DNA of 64,000 nucleotides from Silene latifolia (lineage: Eukaryota; Streptophyta; Magnoliopsida; Caryophyllales; Caryophyllaceae): assembly GCF_048544455.1 (NCBI RefSeq), contig NC_133536.1, positions 37,218,652 through 37,282,651 of the forward strand, written 5' to 3'. The notes under the pieces are model-generated. The model made no database searches and was not told where the DNA came from. It saw only the letters and a list, made by a program, of their open reading frames with translations. The position numbers and the translations under genes are program-made. Shown here piece after piece: positions 32,994-47,747 of this stretch; positions within the stretch are counted from its first letter, which is position 1, and each line of letters opens with the position of its first letter.

Positions 32994-34071
32994 CTTGCTT
33001 ATGACTAGAACTTCGATATTTGGTGCAGATTCCAGCAGTTTTTGGATAACATCCCATGAAGAGTAGTTGAGAAAGCATAGCTTCAACTGAAATAAAGCAG
33101 GGAACCGAGGAAGGTTGCTGCGGCCACTGCCGTTGCAGTATATGCTAAGAGTCTACAACCAATGAGAAGAAAAATCATCAAATTAAGTATTAGGAAAATT
33201 CTTGATTTAATAAAAAAAAAGAGGGGTATGTGCTTCAATCTCTTACATCCATTGCATGAGCCTTCAAATTCAGGAACTTGACATGGGAGATTCTATGCAA
33301 AAGCTTGGAAACCCGACGAATATGAGTATGTAGCTCTGGAAATTTTCTAACAAAGGTAACTCCAATGTCATGTTTTGCATTGACAAGGCAATTGCTCGTA
33401 GTTTTTATGTCATGCTCTCAGAATGATTCATCCACAACCAGGAGCTCCTCCAAGATTGGTGCATTGATTAAGAATTTATTTGACGATTTTGCCGATCGAA
33501 ATTTCATTCGCAATCGTTTCAAGAAAAGGGCAACAAGGTTACAAAAAAACTTAGTTTTCCTTGTAAAACCGCCAAAATAGGCTTCCTGGAGCTGTGGGGA
33601 TGCTCGAAATACAACGTTGATAAATGGCCATTTATGTAAGATCTCATCCATCCAAATATGAAAAATCTTCAAATTGGGTAGGAACAGACGAGATCTGGAT
33701 AAATTAGACTTCAGTGGATGACTATTGTGAAAATAAAATTTAAGAATTTGCAATGATGCACTGTTGAAAGTTTCAAAAGGAAACGTTACACCAGAGAAAG
33801 ATAAACAAATGGGTTCATTAAAGTGGAGTTGTATGTATTTCGCTTGCTTTGTACTAACAATGTTATCAAGCCAACCAAGAACGGGATTAAATCCCCTTTC
33901 ATGAGTGGGATACATCTTCAGGAAAAAACTTTCAATATGGGGTACCTTAATAAGTTTGAGAACCCTATCGACAAAGTTTGCAAAAGGCAAAACGCGATCA
34001 GGAACCTCGAGACCATTATAACCAACATCAGCGTTACTCAAGGAAACACTATCATATAACACTACATACTT
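32994..34071 (-). pseudogene. F-box/LRR (FBD-type) gene fragment lacking the F-box
   Basis: Two exons on the minus strand: 34071-33247 (acceptor GCTCAG, donor GTAAGA) and 33152-32994 (acceptor TTGTAG, donor GTTTGT). The first begins LYDSVSLSN..., then NFVDRVLKLIKVPHIESFFL, WLDNIVSTKQAKYIQLHFN and LRR-like NLKIFHIWMDEIL. The second has LPRFPALFQLKLCFLNYSSW and LLESAPNIEVLVISK. This is the layout of plant F-box/FBD/LRR proteins, substrate receptors of SCF ubiquitin ligases. The F-box exon is absent, and one in-frame TGA (33418) cuts the first exon with the frame open on both sides. It was probably captured by the enclosing TIR element. Confidence 0.7.
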
Positions 34072-37204
<3,133 letters not shown>

Positions 37205-37277
37205 AGGTTATTAGCTCAATGGTAGAGCGATGTGCATATTTTGCACAAAGGTATGGGTTCGAATCCCATATAGCCTC
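37205..37277 (+). tRNA. tRNA-like sequence, near-canonical fold
   Basis: Acceptor AGGTTAT/ATAGCCT (one G-T pair), D arm GCTC-AATGGTA-GAGC, anticodon stem TGTGC/GCACA with loop ATATTTT (apparent anticodon ATT), variable AAGGT, T arm ATGGGTTCGAATCCCAT. Length is 73. An ATT anticodon (Asn) with A32 is unusual for plants, so it may be a pseudo-tRNA. Confidence 0.5.
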
Positions 37278-37319
37278 TTAAATAACAAATCCCATGATTT
37301 TAGGATAGCCGTCCCATGT

Positions 37320-37740
37320 CCATGCATGAAATAAGGTCCTATGTGCATGAAATAAGGTCCTATGTGCATGAAATAAGAGTTCTACGTACATGAAATAAGG
37401 TTATATGTGCATGAAAAAGTTCTTATTATGATACTAATTACTGTTGGTTAAGGACATTAATTTTATATGGGCATGAAATAAGATTCTATGTGCATGAAAT
37501 AAGGTTCTATGTGCATGAAATAAATGTTAATTGGGAATGAAATAAGGTTCTATGTGCAATGAAATAAGGTTCTATGTGCATGAAATAAGGTTCTATATGC
37601 ATGAAATAAGATTCTATGTGCATTAAAAAGTTCTTCAGTTGCACCAGTTCGTTATATTATGTTACTAATTTTCATTATATGTGCATGAAATAAGGTTCAA
37701 TGTGCATGAAATAAGGCTCTATGTGCATGAAATAAGGGAA
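37320..37740 (+). repeat. GTGCATGAAATAAGGTTCTAT tandem repeat
   Basis: About 15 units of 20-21 bp in two blocks (37322-37415, 37460-37735), with related units at 36255-36400. They are bracketed by the tRNA-like sequences at 37205 (+) and 37866 (-). Confidence 0.9.
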
Positions 37741-37865
37741 ATGACTGTGAAGGAGATTTAATGTATTTATCGGCCTTTTCAAGGCATTTTAGGCTTTTAC
37801 ATAGAAACAACCATTCCTTGGCAATCACAATGTAAAAGAATATAAAAGAAACACCGGTATTTCCT

Positions 37866-37933
37866 AGCCAATGTGGGAATTGAACCCACATCTTGTGCAT
37901 TGCACAATGCTCTACCGTTTGAGCTAATTGGCT
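37866..37933 (-). tRNA. tRNA-like sequence with short anticodon arm
   Basis: Minus strand: acceptor AGCCAAT/ATTGGCT perfect, D arm GCTC-AAACGGTA-GAGC, hairpin TTGTG-CAATG-CACAA, T arm GTGGGTTCAATTCCCAC. Only 19 bases separate the D and T arms. It is related to the sequence at 31483-31552. Confidence 0.5.
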
Positions 37934-38081
37934 TTTGAAATAAGTAAAATTCACATCCTGTTTTACAGCATAGTAACTTCATAATGTGCTGCTTTTTTGT
38001 AGCCTAGTAACCCCTTTGGACTATCACAATAGTTTTACAGTCCTATCTATGTAGTTAATTTGCATCGGGAATTGCTTTAGC

Positions 38082-38321
38082 AAGGAGTGCGGGATCTTAG
38101 TCCAGAACAAAGACGATCCTGAAAAAATAATCAGCACTGCTGAGCAAGCATCCGGCAACATGTATAATGCAACAGGAGCAATGAGAAAGATCAGTATAAT
38201 CTTTAAACAAAGTGGCAACATTGATGGCGATCAGGCTGCTTATTTCTTAGCTTCTCGATCTGATAAACGCAGTTATGGAGCGACCGGTATTAAAAAGCAA
38301 GCTCAAATTAACAAAAAATAG
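38082..38321 (+). pseudogene. Unrecognised coding-like fragment (79 codons)
   Basis: Open frame from KECGILVQNKDDPEKIISTA to a TAG at 38319, with codon-like composition unlike its AT-rich surroundings and a helix-forming middle (AEQASGNMYNATGAMRKISI). No start codon or signal is visible. It is probably a captured exon; I do not recognise the family. Confidence 0.4.
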
Positions 38322-38850
38322 CAGGAAAAGTGTCGAGAATAATGTAATCTCTTAACAACATTCTTTCTTGTCTCAATTATGTTCTCATGTGTTTCATCCT
38401 AATGAACTTAAACTCGGTTAGGTACACTCTGACTTCCACTACAATAGGCTTGAGCCTCGGTTTTGCAACTACCTTGACCGGTAAGTACATCACTAACGAC
38501 ATATTGTTTACAAGAAAACTGTTAACGGCATCTTAGGAGAAGGCTTGAATGAAACAACCAGTTAATAGATCACAATTCTGAGTATAAGAGGAGTGAAAAT
38601 CACATAACACGGAAAGCAACTTAACTGCTTAAATGCGGAGTTAAAAGATAATACATATTTATACCAGTTTGCATTTACAGTTTCGAGAATGCGACAAGTC
38701 ACCCTACTGGCCTACCATCCTATTTCTACTGTCCCATTTGATTTTGGTGATCAAACGAAGTCAACATTGACAAACAATTCCTCACAAAAATTAATTCTAT
38801 ATATATTCAGAAATTTCTTTACAGTATGTTTTAATTTGAACCTCAGGGCT

Positions 38851-38999
38851 TGCATCTCCGAGTCCATGAGCTCGTTTCGAGGAAGCATTGACATCAGAAA
38901 AAGCAGCAATGAAAACTCCCAATGTTTCCAAGTTTTTAAAATTCCCAAGGCTCTTGGGTATAGGCCCTGTAAGTTGGTCATCTTCAATTGAGCAGCAGT
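38851..38999 (-). pseudogene. LRR-receptor-like fragment 1
   Basis: Minus strand reads DDQLTGPIPKSLGNFKNLET, one plant-specific leucine-rich repeat of the LxxNxLTGxIPxxLG type. It is flanked by unrelated sequence. Captured exon fragment in TIR element 2. Confidence 0.65.
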
Positions 39000-39163
39000 A
39001 GCACAGTGGACGAACAAGGTGTAAAGTATAATGATTAATTCTCTTTCTGTCTCAGTTATTTGTTTCCATTGTAAGGGATATTTTAATAAAGGTAAACAAA
39101 TGATTGGCGAGGGATGTACAAATATAATACAGAGATCAAGTTATAAAACTAACGGTTTACGTA

Positions 39164-39207
39164 ACGTGTTAATCGACCAATTTCATCCGGAATTGAGCCG
39201 GTGTTCC
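39164..39207 (-). pseudogene. LRR-receptor-like fragment 2
   Basis: Minus strand TGSIPDEIGRLT, another plant LRR unit upstream of fragment 1 in the same orientation, consistent with two exons of one captured LRR receptor gene. Confidence 0.5.
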
Positions 39208-40300
39208 GACCTGTACTAGGCTCAAATTTGCTTGACCCAATCTGACCCTCACCCAGAAATCAAAACCAGTGTTACCATACCAAAATGTACTTGAACCTGA
39301 AGTGACCAAACAAAATCCAGCCTGAAGTGATCAAATATACACTAGACCTCGATGACCCGTTTGTCCATTTTTAATCAAGAAAGTATTCTTTCGAAACTAT
39401 TCAATCTTATGGTACACCTCTTTTGTATATGCATTTTTCGAGTCCCGAGATTTCGACAGTAGTTTACATGTAAGTAAACACCAAGTATTTGAGTATTATC
39501 CTTGACTGTGGAAGAGATACATATGATATAACTTCTACCAAAAAATTCCACAGGCTAGTCATACTATGTTGGATTCTAAAGATTATCTGCTAGATGTAAT
39601 TTGGATCCTACTTCGTCATTGAAAGGTAAGAATTGTGGCTCTTGACAGTCAGTGGCTTAATGACTCGACGTAATATGAGTCTAGCCAAACCGACCTCAGA
39701 ACTCGCACATCTCCAGTATGTGCATCTCCATTTGCAGCAAAAACGAAAGCAAGCTAGCAGATTTAACACCTAAATCAACATCAAAATCTACTCGGATAAG
39801 GCCTGAAATTTTCGCCTTATAATAGACTCAATTCGCTACCACAAAATCAGAGTAACATCGTCTGGAAGTCGACCATAACTTGAACTAATTGAACCCAAAG
39901 AAAGATTTCTCAAACCCTAATTTCACAAATTCGACAACTTGATGCAGTTAAAAAAATTAGGGATTAGAAGATACCTGAAATTGGAGATATGATGCCAATG
40001 TAACCATACTTGAATCAATTAGAACACTAGCCACACTCAGATTCGAAGCAATAACTGGGTAAAAATCAACTCGAAGCAGCAAAACGGCACCGAAATTGTG
40101 ACAACAAATAAGATTAATATAGATTGGGTTTGTCGCGGTGGTCGCTACAGCAGGGGACGACAGAGGTGAAGATGAAGATGAGCAGGGAAAATTGGGAAAT
40201 GAATTTGTTCGGAGGGGTTAAGGGATGCGCGTCGACTATTCTATTAGATTAAGGTGGTTCTCACGGTTCTCATTATATGGGTGGTTCTCACTGGATCCCG

Positions 40301-40304
<4 letters not shown>

Positions 40305-40372
<68 letters not shown>
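40305..40372. repeat. (TA)n microsatellite, about 68 bp
   Basis: Pure TA repeat at the right edge of TIR element 2. CACTA gene sequence follows. Confidence 0.97.
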
Positions 40373-40373
<1 letters not shown>

Positions 40374-42233
40374 CATCGATCTAAAACACCAAATGATATA
40401 AGAATTAAGTATTTACAAGCTTCATCTTAATCAATCTATAACCACTTTTGGAGCCACGAAAGACGCTCTCTTTCTTTGAAATGTTCTCTATGTTCTGCTT
40501 ACTCATAGTATTCATAAAATGAATTGTATCGAGTAATGTAAACATATTTCTTTACTTATTAAGTGATTACTAATAAAGTGGTCCCAATGGGTCGCAGATA
40601 AATTACCTTAAACTTGGCAGACTGCCTATAAGCGATATAGTTATCCCAATCTTCCTGGCTGACATGCGGATACTTCTTCGTTGGTGGTTTCTTGTTCATC
40701 TCCCCGGTCTTCTTGTTGAACAAGTATTTCCGAGCAACCTTTAACTTGCATGTTCTGAAGGATTCCCCTCTTTTTTTTAGGTAACCATCATTGTGTTTGG
40801 GGGCAGTGTAAGCTAACTGCATATATGGTGAGCATATTTGGTTAGTTTCGGCTAATAGCACATATCGAATACTAAGATAATTTCATCTAAAGAATTTATT
40901 ATTGTATATACATACCTTTATTCTCTCTCTTAGCTGTTTCTTCAGGTCTTCATTCAACTGATTTATACGCGGCAAACCGAGAGGCACATACTGTCTTACA
41001 CAACAACCAATCCAACTCGCAAAATTTGCAGCATATGTACCATCTGGCAGCCCCGTTGATGGATCCAATTGAAGTTGATTAGGTATCCCTCTGTTTATTA
41101 CGTCTAGGGAAACCCTATGGCGCGTTCGCCTAGTAACCGATTGCAAATTATTCTCATCACATGAATCTTCTTCGCCTGACTTTTTTCAGTCTTTTCTTTT
41201 CCGCTTTCCACCCATATCTAAACCAAATATTAATAAACTAATAACTTTGAGCATTAAGTCGACATAGCAGGAGCACCGTCTCAAATAAATGATCACACAA
41301 TATACCTAAAAATAAAAGTGTTGTTTAACACACAATATACTTAAAATAATAGGTGTTGCTTAACACACAATAAACCTAAGATAATTAGGGGTAATATCAT
41401 AACTAAAAAGAAAATAAAGACATTAAGTTAATGAGACGAAGGAGTACGGTTTATTACTTCTTCAAATAGGAGGGGACGGCGGAGGCAATGGCGACGGGGA
41501 TGATGATGGAGACAGAAGGGATGGCGGAGGCAATAGTGATGGGGGGACGGCGACGGCGACGGAGAAGACTTGTGGTTCTAGGGAAACTCAGTGTTCAAGG
41601 GTTTTATGTGAGCGAGGAGAAGGTTTGCATGTGTTGTTGCTTGAATACTGATTTAATTGAAACTAATAAACATGGGTGAAGCCAAACCGTCGTTTTTATA
41701 TTACCATATAACAACGGTTGAATAAAGACCCGTAATTGTTTTCATTATAATACAACAGTTGTTGTGTAACCGTCGTCTTTTATCTTTCATTTTGTCTAGT
41801 TTTTCCCGCCAGAAAATAAAAGCATCTTCTTAATTCTTACAAAACGGTTTATGTGGAATAGTTGTCTTTTAATTAATCAGAATTTGATGGTGTACAACCC
41901 AATGGGTTGTATTTAAACATTAAATAACTTCCATATTTGGTATTAATTTAGGAATTTAAGACTAAATTATACACAACCCAATGTAATTAATGCATATATA
42001 AAAACTTCTTTCCTTATTTAGTTTCCTAAATACAACCCAATGGACAATTAATAAACATACATTAATCATATGACCCAAAATACACTACGTCATGGACAAT
42101 ATCTCTTCCCATTAATGATGGTGTGGGAGTCCATTTCAACTCTGGTATTTTCCTTCAAATCCGACATCACCTTCGATGACCTAAATCACCATTAACACCA
42201 AGCTTTTGTTCCTTCACTCATGGTAGATACATA

Positions 42234-42527
42234 TCAATCGCATCTAGGCAATATATACCCCACCATCAAATCCTCAGAAGAACCAACTTCGAAAGCCGAT
42301 GAATTCTCATCTGTACCTTCAAGAATTATATGTTTAGGGGGAAACTTAATGAAATCGATAGGACAGTGTTCCTTTAACCTTTCTTGTAACGCATCCATTT
42401 TCTTCTCGCTTTCAATATAGCTCGGTTGATGACGCAATTCCCTTAATCTTTTATTTTCTTCTTCTAATAACTTACGATCCCTCTGCACCCATGGAATCGC
42501 AATATTTGTACCTTGATTAACGGCCAT
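42234..42527 (-). CDS. Unknown 97-residue coiled-coil-like ORF in CACTA
   Basis: ATG at 42527. The N-terminal half is charged and heptad-like (RDRKLLEEENKRLRELRHQP, EKKMDALQERLKEH). The second half is DFIKFPPKHIILEG then acidic. No known family recognised. It sits between the transposase-like gene and the next ORF, all on the same strand, so it may be an exon of a larger CACTA gene. Confidence 0.4.
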   Translation of the reverse strand: MAVNQGTNIAIPWVQRDRKLLEEENKRLRELRHQPSYIESEKKMDALQERLKEHCPIDFIKFPPKHIILEGTDENSSAFEVGSSEDLMVGYILPRCD

Positions 42528-42938
42528 AATTTTGGAATAAAATTAAAATTATTGTTAAGATGCAGCGTTGATTCAAACCCACAAATAATGCAACGTTGAT
42601 TCAATAAAAAATAAATGAACAGTCCGTATAGGCATGCATTGGTCAGATGAACAGTTAATGAACGGTCCACATTGAAGTTCTAACGTAACAATTGACAACA
42701 GTTGTAGGAGAACCGTTGTTAATGAAAAATCCACATTGAAGTTATAACTTCACAATTGACAACGGTTGTAGAAGAACCATTGTTAATGAGTATTTTATCT
42801 GTTGAGACAAATGTTGCAGCAATTTTGATTACTGACTGATTTATGCAGTTAAAAAAATGGAAGCAAATCAAACAAGCATAACTCAACACTTTCAAAATGA
42901 TCATTTAATTTAATTTTAAACCAAATACATTACATTTA

Positions 42939-43388
42939 TCAGAAATCAGAAGATGTATAATAAGCCGGAACAACCTCGGTTAAGAGTAAAAAGCGCTTCT
43001 CAACCTGCCACCAACTACGCCACTCTAATATACCGCTAACTTTCGGGTCATTGGCTTCATATTTTGCAATAACATATTGAATATATGCAAGGACATGACT
43101 TGCATGTGGAGATAAGGTTGGAAGAGTACAACTCAACATATCTCTCGCTGCAGCCAAGTTGCGAGTAATAGGCAGACCAGGGTATGAAGAAGATGATGAT
43201 GATGATGAGGCTTGGTTGACAAGCCGGACTTCTTCACGCCTCGTAATCCAATAATTCCGTTGATGTTTAAGGGATGCTTTGATTAATGGGTGTTGATCGG
43301 TGGGAAGCTCGGCGAGAACCTTCTCATCATCTACAATCGTTTGTGTAAGCCATTATTCGTTGTTGATAAAATTAGGGGTCATTACCAT
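42939..43388 (-). pseudogene. Unknown ORF in CACTA with one stop
   Basis: Open from ATG at 43388 to a stop at 42939 except for one TAA (codon 11). It contains a Ser run, then LAAARDMLSCTLPTLSPHAS, HVLAYIQYVIAKYEANDP and EWRSWWQVEKRFLLLTEVVP. Composition is coding-like and the frame is long for this AT-rich DNA. Family not recognised. Confidence 0.4.
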
Positions 43389-43726
43389 GTTGTTTCAAAT
43401 TTGTGTAATGGGGATGAAATATTGTGATTTGATTAATGGATGTTAATAAAGGATGCTTTAACATTTATAGTCACATTTATAATTTTTTTCAAAACCGTTG
43501 GTAATTCCTAAACATTGAAACTATTCATACAGTATTTAAATTCATAGTTGATTAATTAATTAACTAATTAATGTAAAAGCTGACTTATTAACAAATATTT
43601 TAAACCTAATTTGCAAGAAATAATTACAAAATAAAATACACTACTACGCATATTCAAGAAAAACACATACATAATAAGAAATTAAAAGACGCGCGGTTTT
43701 AACAACATTAATTAAAATAATAATAA

Positions 43727-44247
43727 TTAATCAACATAATCATCTTGTAATTCCCCTGCGATTGAGATAAATATTGGTAATTCACTATGAGGATTATTAG
43801 GAGGCACTTGTTCTGCCTCCCATGAACAAGGCACGGTGTCAATATAGCGCCGACATGTTCTTAATAGATTAATATCACAATCGGTTGCAATCCATAAATA
43901 ATGCGCTTGTGCTCATCATCCGTATAATAAATTTTCTTCCCAACATCATGATCCTCGTATCTTGCTTGGAGTTTTCTCGCTTGACGATAAGAGTCATACT
44001 TCTTCCTATGAATTTCGAACTCAATAATTGCGTACCCAAGAAAAGCACCTTTAGCCCAACCTGGATGGACCTTTTTAACGTTCGTATAACCGCCTTGACA
44101 AAGCATATATCTCATCCAAGTAAAACTTCTCGAAAAAGCCTTACCATTTTCATCATATTTTATTGGAAGGTTGTGTATAATACAGGTAATAGGATAGGCA
44201 TAACGGGTATTTGATTGTGATTCGGCGGATGTAGAAGACGACGACAT
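43727..44247 (-). pseudogene. XS-like domain protein carried by CACTA
   Basis: ATG at 44247 (MSSSSTSAESQSN). The core reads YAYPITCIIHNLPIKYDENG, then YTNVKKVHPGWAKGAFLGYA, IIEFEIHRKKYDSYRQARKL and KIYYTDDEHKRIIYG. It then needs a one-base frame change near 43890 to continue as WIATDCDINLLRTCRRYID and stop at 43727. Position by position this resembles the XS domain of SGS3/IDN2-type RNA-silencing proteins: an I-V-N-P start, G-x-G-A-IIEF, Y-x-A-L, a terminal G-K-x-(Y/W), and GKRxLYGxMA with D. The zinc-finger and coiled-coil parts of SGS3 are absent. The frame change suggests decay. The assignment is by eye and needs a profile search. Confidence 0.45.
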
Positions 44248-44389
44248 GGTGATCGAAGTGTAATATTTTTAATTAAATTATAGGCTATAATTAATTAAAC
44301 TTTGAATTTGTAGATATGGTTAATTGATCACATTATAAGTGATATTTATAGGAAAAATATGTATGCATGTATGAATATAATAATGGACG

Positions 44390-44880
44390 GATAGTAATAA
44401 TGGTCAAACAAAACAATGCATGCAACGGTTCATTATTTATCATACATGCATTGGTTGAATATTAAACATTGAAAAAAAGTTTACAACGGTTATACTTAAC
44501 CCGAAAATGATAAATAACAACGGGTACAGAGGAACCGTTCTTTCATAATAGAAATATAATAATGGTTACAAAAACCCATTTCTAAAATATAACAACGGGT
44601 ACCACAAACCGTTGCTAGTGTTTATTTAGTAACGGTTTATAAAAAAACTTGTTCTTAGCTTAGTAAAAGTTATTTAATAACCGTTGATAAAAGCGTTTCT
44701 ATAACGGACTTTATGGAAACCGTTAAAGGTTTTTGATAACGCTTCGTTGCATCACCGTTGTAAACACATAGGTACAACGGTTTTGTACATAAACCATTAT
44801 TAATATTAACGCGCTCCAGGTTTCCGCCAATATTTGGGCAACGGTGTTTTAAGTGCCGTTATTATATGCATTAAACCGTT
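44390..44880. repeat. Right subterminal CACTA repeats
   Basis: The same AACCGTTG/CAACGGTT words as at the left end, at least fifteen degenerate copies. A few more occur at 41680-41790 and 42690-42790. Confidence 0.8.
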
Positions 44881-44922
44881 CTATTACGCTCGTTATTGAT
44901 GGCCAGATTTGGCGTACTGAGA

Positions 44923-45110
<188 letters not shown>

Positions 45111-45314
45111 TGAACCTCCGGAGTTGTACGAAAAAAGTAAATGTAAACTCTGTAGCAGAAAAAGCGATGTTTTAAAAACTTTGATATTAAAAACCGCGGA
45201 GCCACTATACAAGCCGAAAATTTGAGTTTAATAAAGCCTTCATACAAAATACAACTTAGCTAAATAAGCGGGATCTTGATCCCTAAATAAAACACAACTA
45301 TAAAACCAAGTATG
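45111..45314 (-). repeat. End of an old reverse-orientation LTR
   Basis: It begins TGTGAACCTCCGG next to a reverse primer binding site and is interrupted by the solo LTR at 45315. Its continuation is inferred in 54818-55732 and 57373-58136. The far end was not identified. Confidence 0.4.
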
Positions 45315-45509
45315 TGTAACACCCCCTTCTTACCCGGCCAAGGTAATTGGGAGATGTTACAATCTCGGTTTCCCGAGGCAGTGAAATTGGAATTACAATT
45401 AAGAAACTTCATTAAATAAATAACAAGTTTAGTGATTACATAAATGTAAACAAATGAATAAGGTGAACTATACAAATTACAATTCGACTACCATCTATGT
45501 AATCTAGGC

Positions 45510-46827
45510 TGTAATACCCGTCCTTTTAGGGACCCGTTGACCATCGTTGACTGTCCTTAGACGCACGTCTAGACCATTGTTAGTCTTTCGAGTTTAGTCT
45601 TACGTCATAGTAACCCTTTGAGTTTAGATGGCTCGATCTTGCGGAGGCTACTCAATCGAGTAGCTCAGTCACTCAATCGAGTTGAGACCACTTGATCGAG
45701 TAAGTCATATAATCGATCGAGTAACTGGAGTTCAGCGGTAAAATATATATCGCGATATCGTGAAACCAAAATCATTTTATTTCTTTTCTCCTAAACCTAG
45801 ATGTCGTCACCTCTCTATCTCTTCACCTATATTCATCCTTTTTGGAGCTTTTGAGAGTTGAGACACCATGGGGATGGGAAGCATGAGTCGGGTAGTGGTC
45901 CTGTCGCCGGAATGCTATGCCTAGCAGGTATGTTGTCATTATCATCATCATCATCGTCTTCCTTAGTTATGTTATGGTTATGATAGTAGTAATAGATCGT
46001 CGTATTGTTTGTAATATGTGGTTGTGGTGGTTGCTTGCCGTTGTGTAGTTGTATGCAGTGTGGCTGCTAATGACTAGAGGTAGGTTTTCCTACTCAGTAC
46101 TGTTGGTTGTTTAATATGTTGGTTGTAGTGCCTGATTGTGTTTGGTAGTGTGGATTGTTTGTAGTTGGTGATTGTGTGTTTTGTCTCTGGTTCGCGAGTC
46201 GCGTCCTCGGCTATGTGGAGTCACTTGCGGGAGTGGCTTCACGCCCTTGATTCGCCCTCTGTGGAACCCGCCACAAGAGGGGATGTGAACATTAAGGAAC
46301 TTGGGTTTTTGCTCGGGATTGATGAACGGGTATTTGGTTGGTACGGCTGCGATCCCCCACTGGCGGCGAGTATTACTGGTTACGACTGGTAATCTGGCAG
46401 GACTGGACCTTCGGGCAGTCAGAGGAGTGTGGGTAATTAGAGAAGGTCATGGGTGTATGTTTGTTTGTATCTAGTCCTTGTGTGTTCCTTCAGTTACTGA
46501 CCTTGTGTGGTGTGGTTTGTGTTTTCCTCTTGTGTTGTGTCTACCGTGATCCATTATGGTGAGCAGTCAGTCTTGGCAGGTTGTTGTATGGATCTTAGCT
46601 GGGTGCTTGGAGGGACGAGTCTACTACGAGTCATGGCAAAGATAGTTTCATGTAGTTGATAGATGTCACGAGTTGTATCTTTTATTTTGGTTGATAACTT
46701 GTAAATAAACCTAATTGTTCTTTCATCGACATTTGATATTTACTATTCCTCGGGCAACCGAGATGGTAACGCCCTTATCTGCTGGGGAAGGTCTTGTTAA
46801 GGCTCCTTGGTAGATGGGGGTGTTACA
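45510..46827 (+). repeat. 5' LTR (1318 bp)
   Basis: TGTAATACCCGTCC...GGGGGTGTTACA, collinear with 51852-53160. Array at 45631-45722, TATATAT at about 45744, GC-rich block at 46190-46370. Confidence 0.95.
45631..45722. promoter_or_regulatory. Palindrome array before the TATA box (5' LTR)
   Basis: Dyads start at 45631, 45650, 45671, 45690 and 45711: spacing 19, 21, 19, 21. Several arms have point changes (ACTCAATCGAGT, ACTTGATCGAGT). The TATA-like run starts about 22 bp after the array. Confidence 0.75.
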
Positions 46828-46830
46828 AAG

Positions 46831-46842
46831 TGGTATCAAAGA
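46831..46842 (+). other. Primer binding site, degenerate
   Basis: TGGTATCAAAGA, one or two changes from the Met-type TGGTATCAGAGC found in the sister element. Confidence 0.75.
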
Positions 46843-47747
46843 GAAAATTTTGGAACCTGTAACTAATGAGCCTAATGAACGTAGTGAGTCTAATAAAATG
46901 AACCTGGTTCATGTATGTTGGGAGCCCCATCAATTGCTTGATTTTGGGTGGGAAGACGCCCTCATTCCAAAATCCTGGCCCCAAATATGCTTGAGCCAAC
47001 CACTTCGAATGGGAATATTGAGTCGGGAATTGTGTGTGTATAGCCGTGTGTGGTATGTAGAATAGATATAGTTGTGTTTGAGTTTGAGGAGATGTCTTGT
47101 GTGTGCGAGTGGTAGTGCTAGAACGTACAAGTGTTATGGATAGCTGGTAGTGCATGCGTATATGATAGAAAATGGTGGATGTATTGAAGGTTTGCTTAAG
47201 AGTATCTCATAATGTGACGATGGTAATGAATTGTGAATCTCCATATATGTGCTTTAGTTAGTATTCATTGTTATGTGATGCTATGGAATTGGACAGGTGA
47301 ATGATTTTGTATACTCTCGTATGTATAGCCATGTGAATCGTGATTTGTGACTTTCAGATTGTTGGGATATGTCAAATAGTAGAGCAAGTATGAATAGTAA
47401 GTAATAGTTGGTTTGCCGTATGGAATGTTGAATATATTATAACCACATGTTGAACGATCAAACCTGGATATACGTAAATAAAAGTAGAATAACATTGTTG
47501 TTACATATGTACATGTGGGTGAGGTATGTCGTAGTTAGATTAATTTGTAAAATGTTGGTATATGATGTAGTGATATATGTAGTGTTCGGTTGAGGTAATC
47601 GTGTTACATGTGAGTAGTGTTAATTGATAGTGATTGGATGGACATAATCAGTGACGAGTTCCAAGTACACCTTGGGCTCGGAACGAGTTGCTGTTTTGCA
47701 GGAACCGTTAACCGAATTTGTAATCTTTGACCTTGTTCCTAGTCTTA

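Noticed and set aside
37205..37277. Functional tRNA-Asn gene
   Set aside because: The fold is near-canonical, but the ATT anticodon, A at position 32 and presence of shortened relatives nearby favour a tRNA-derived repeat.
37320..37740. CRISPR-like array of GTGCATGAAATAAGG units
   Set aside because: Units are contiguous with no unique spacers, and this is a plant nuclear sequence. It is a minisatellite.
41488..41679. Plus-strand ORF MATGMMMETEGMAEA...
   Set aside because: Low-complexity GGCGA repeats in a CACTA untranslated region; no homologous pattern.
44606..44612. CTAGTG as the CACTA right terminus
   Set aside because: Lacks the TCGTAGTG-type inner bases and a matching duplication; the end at 44919 has both.
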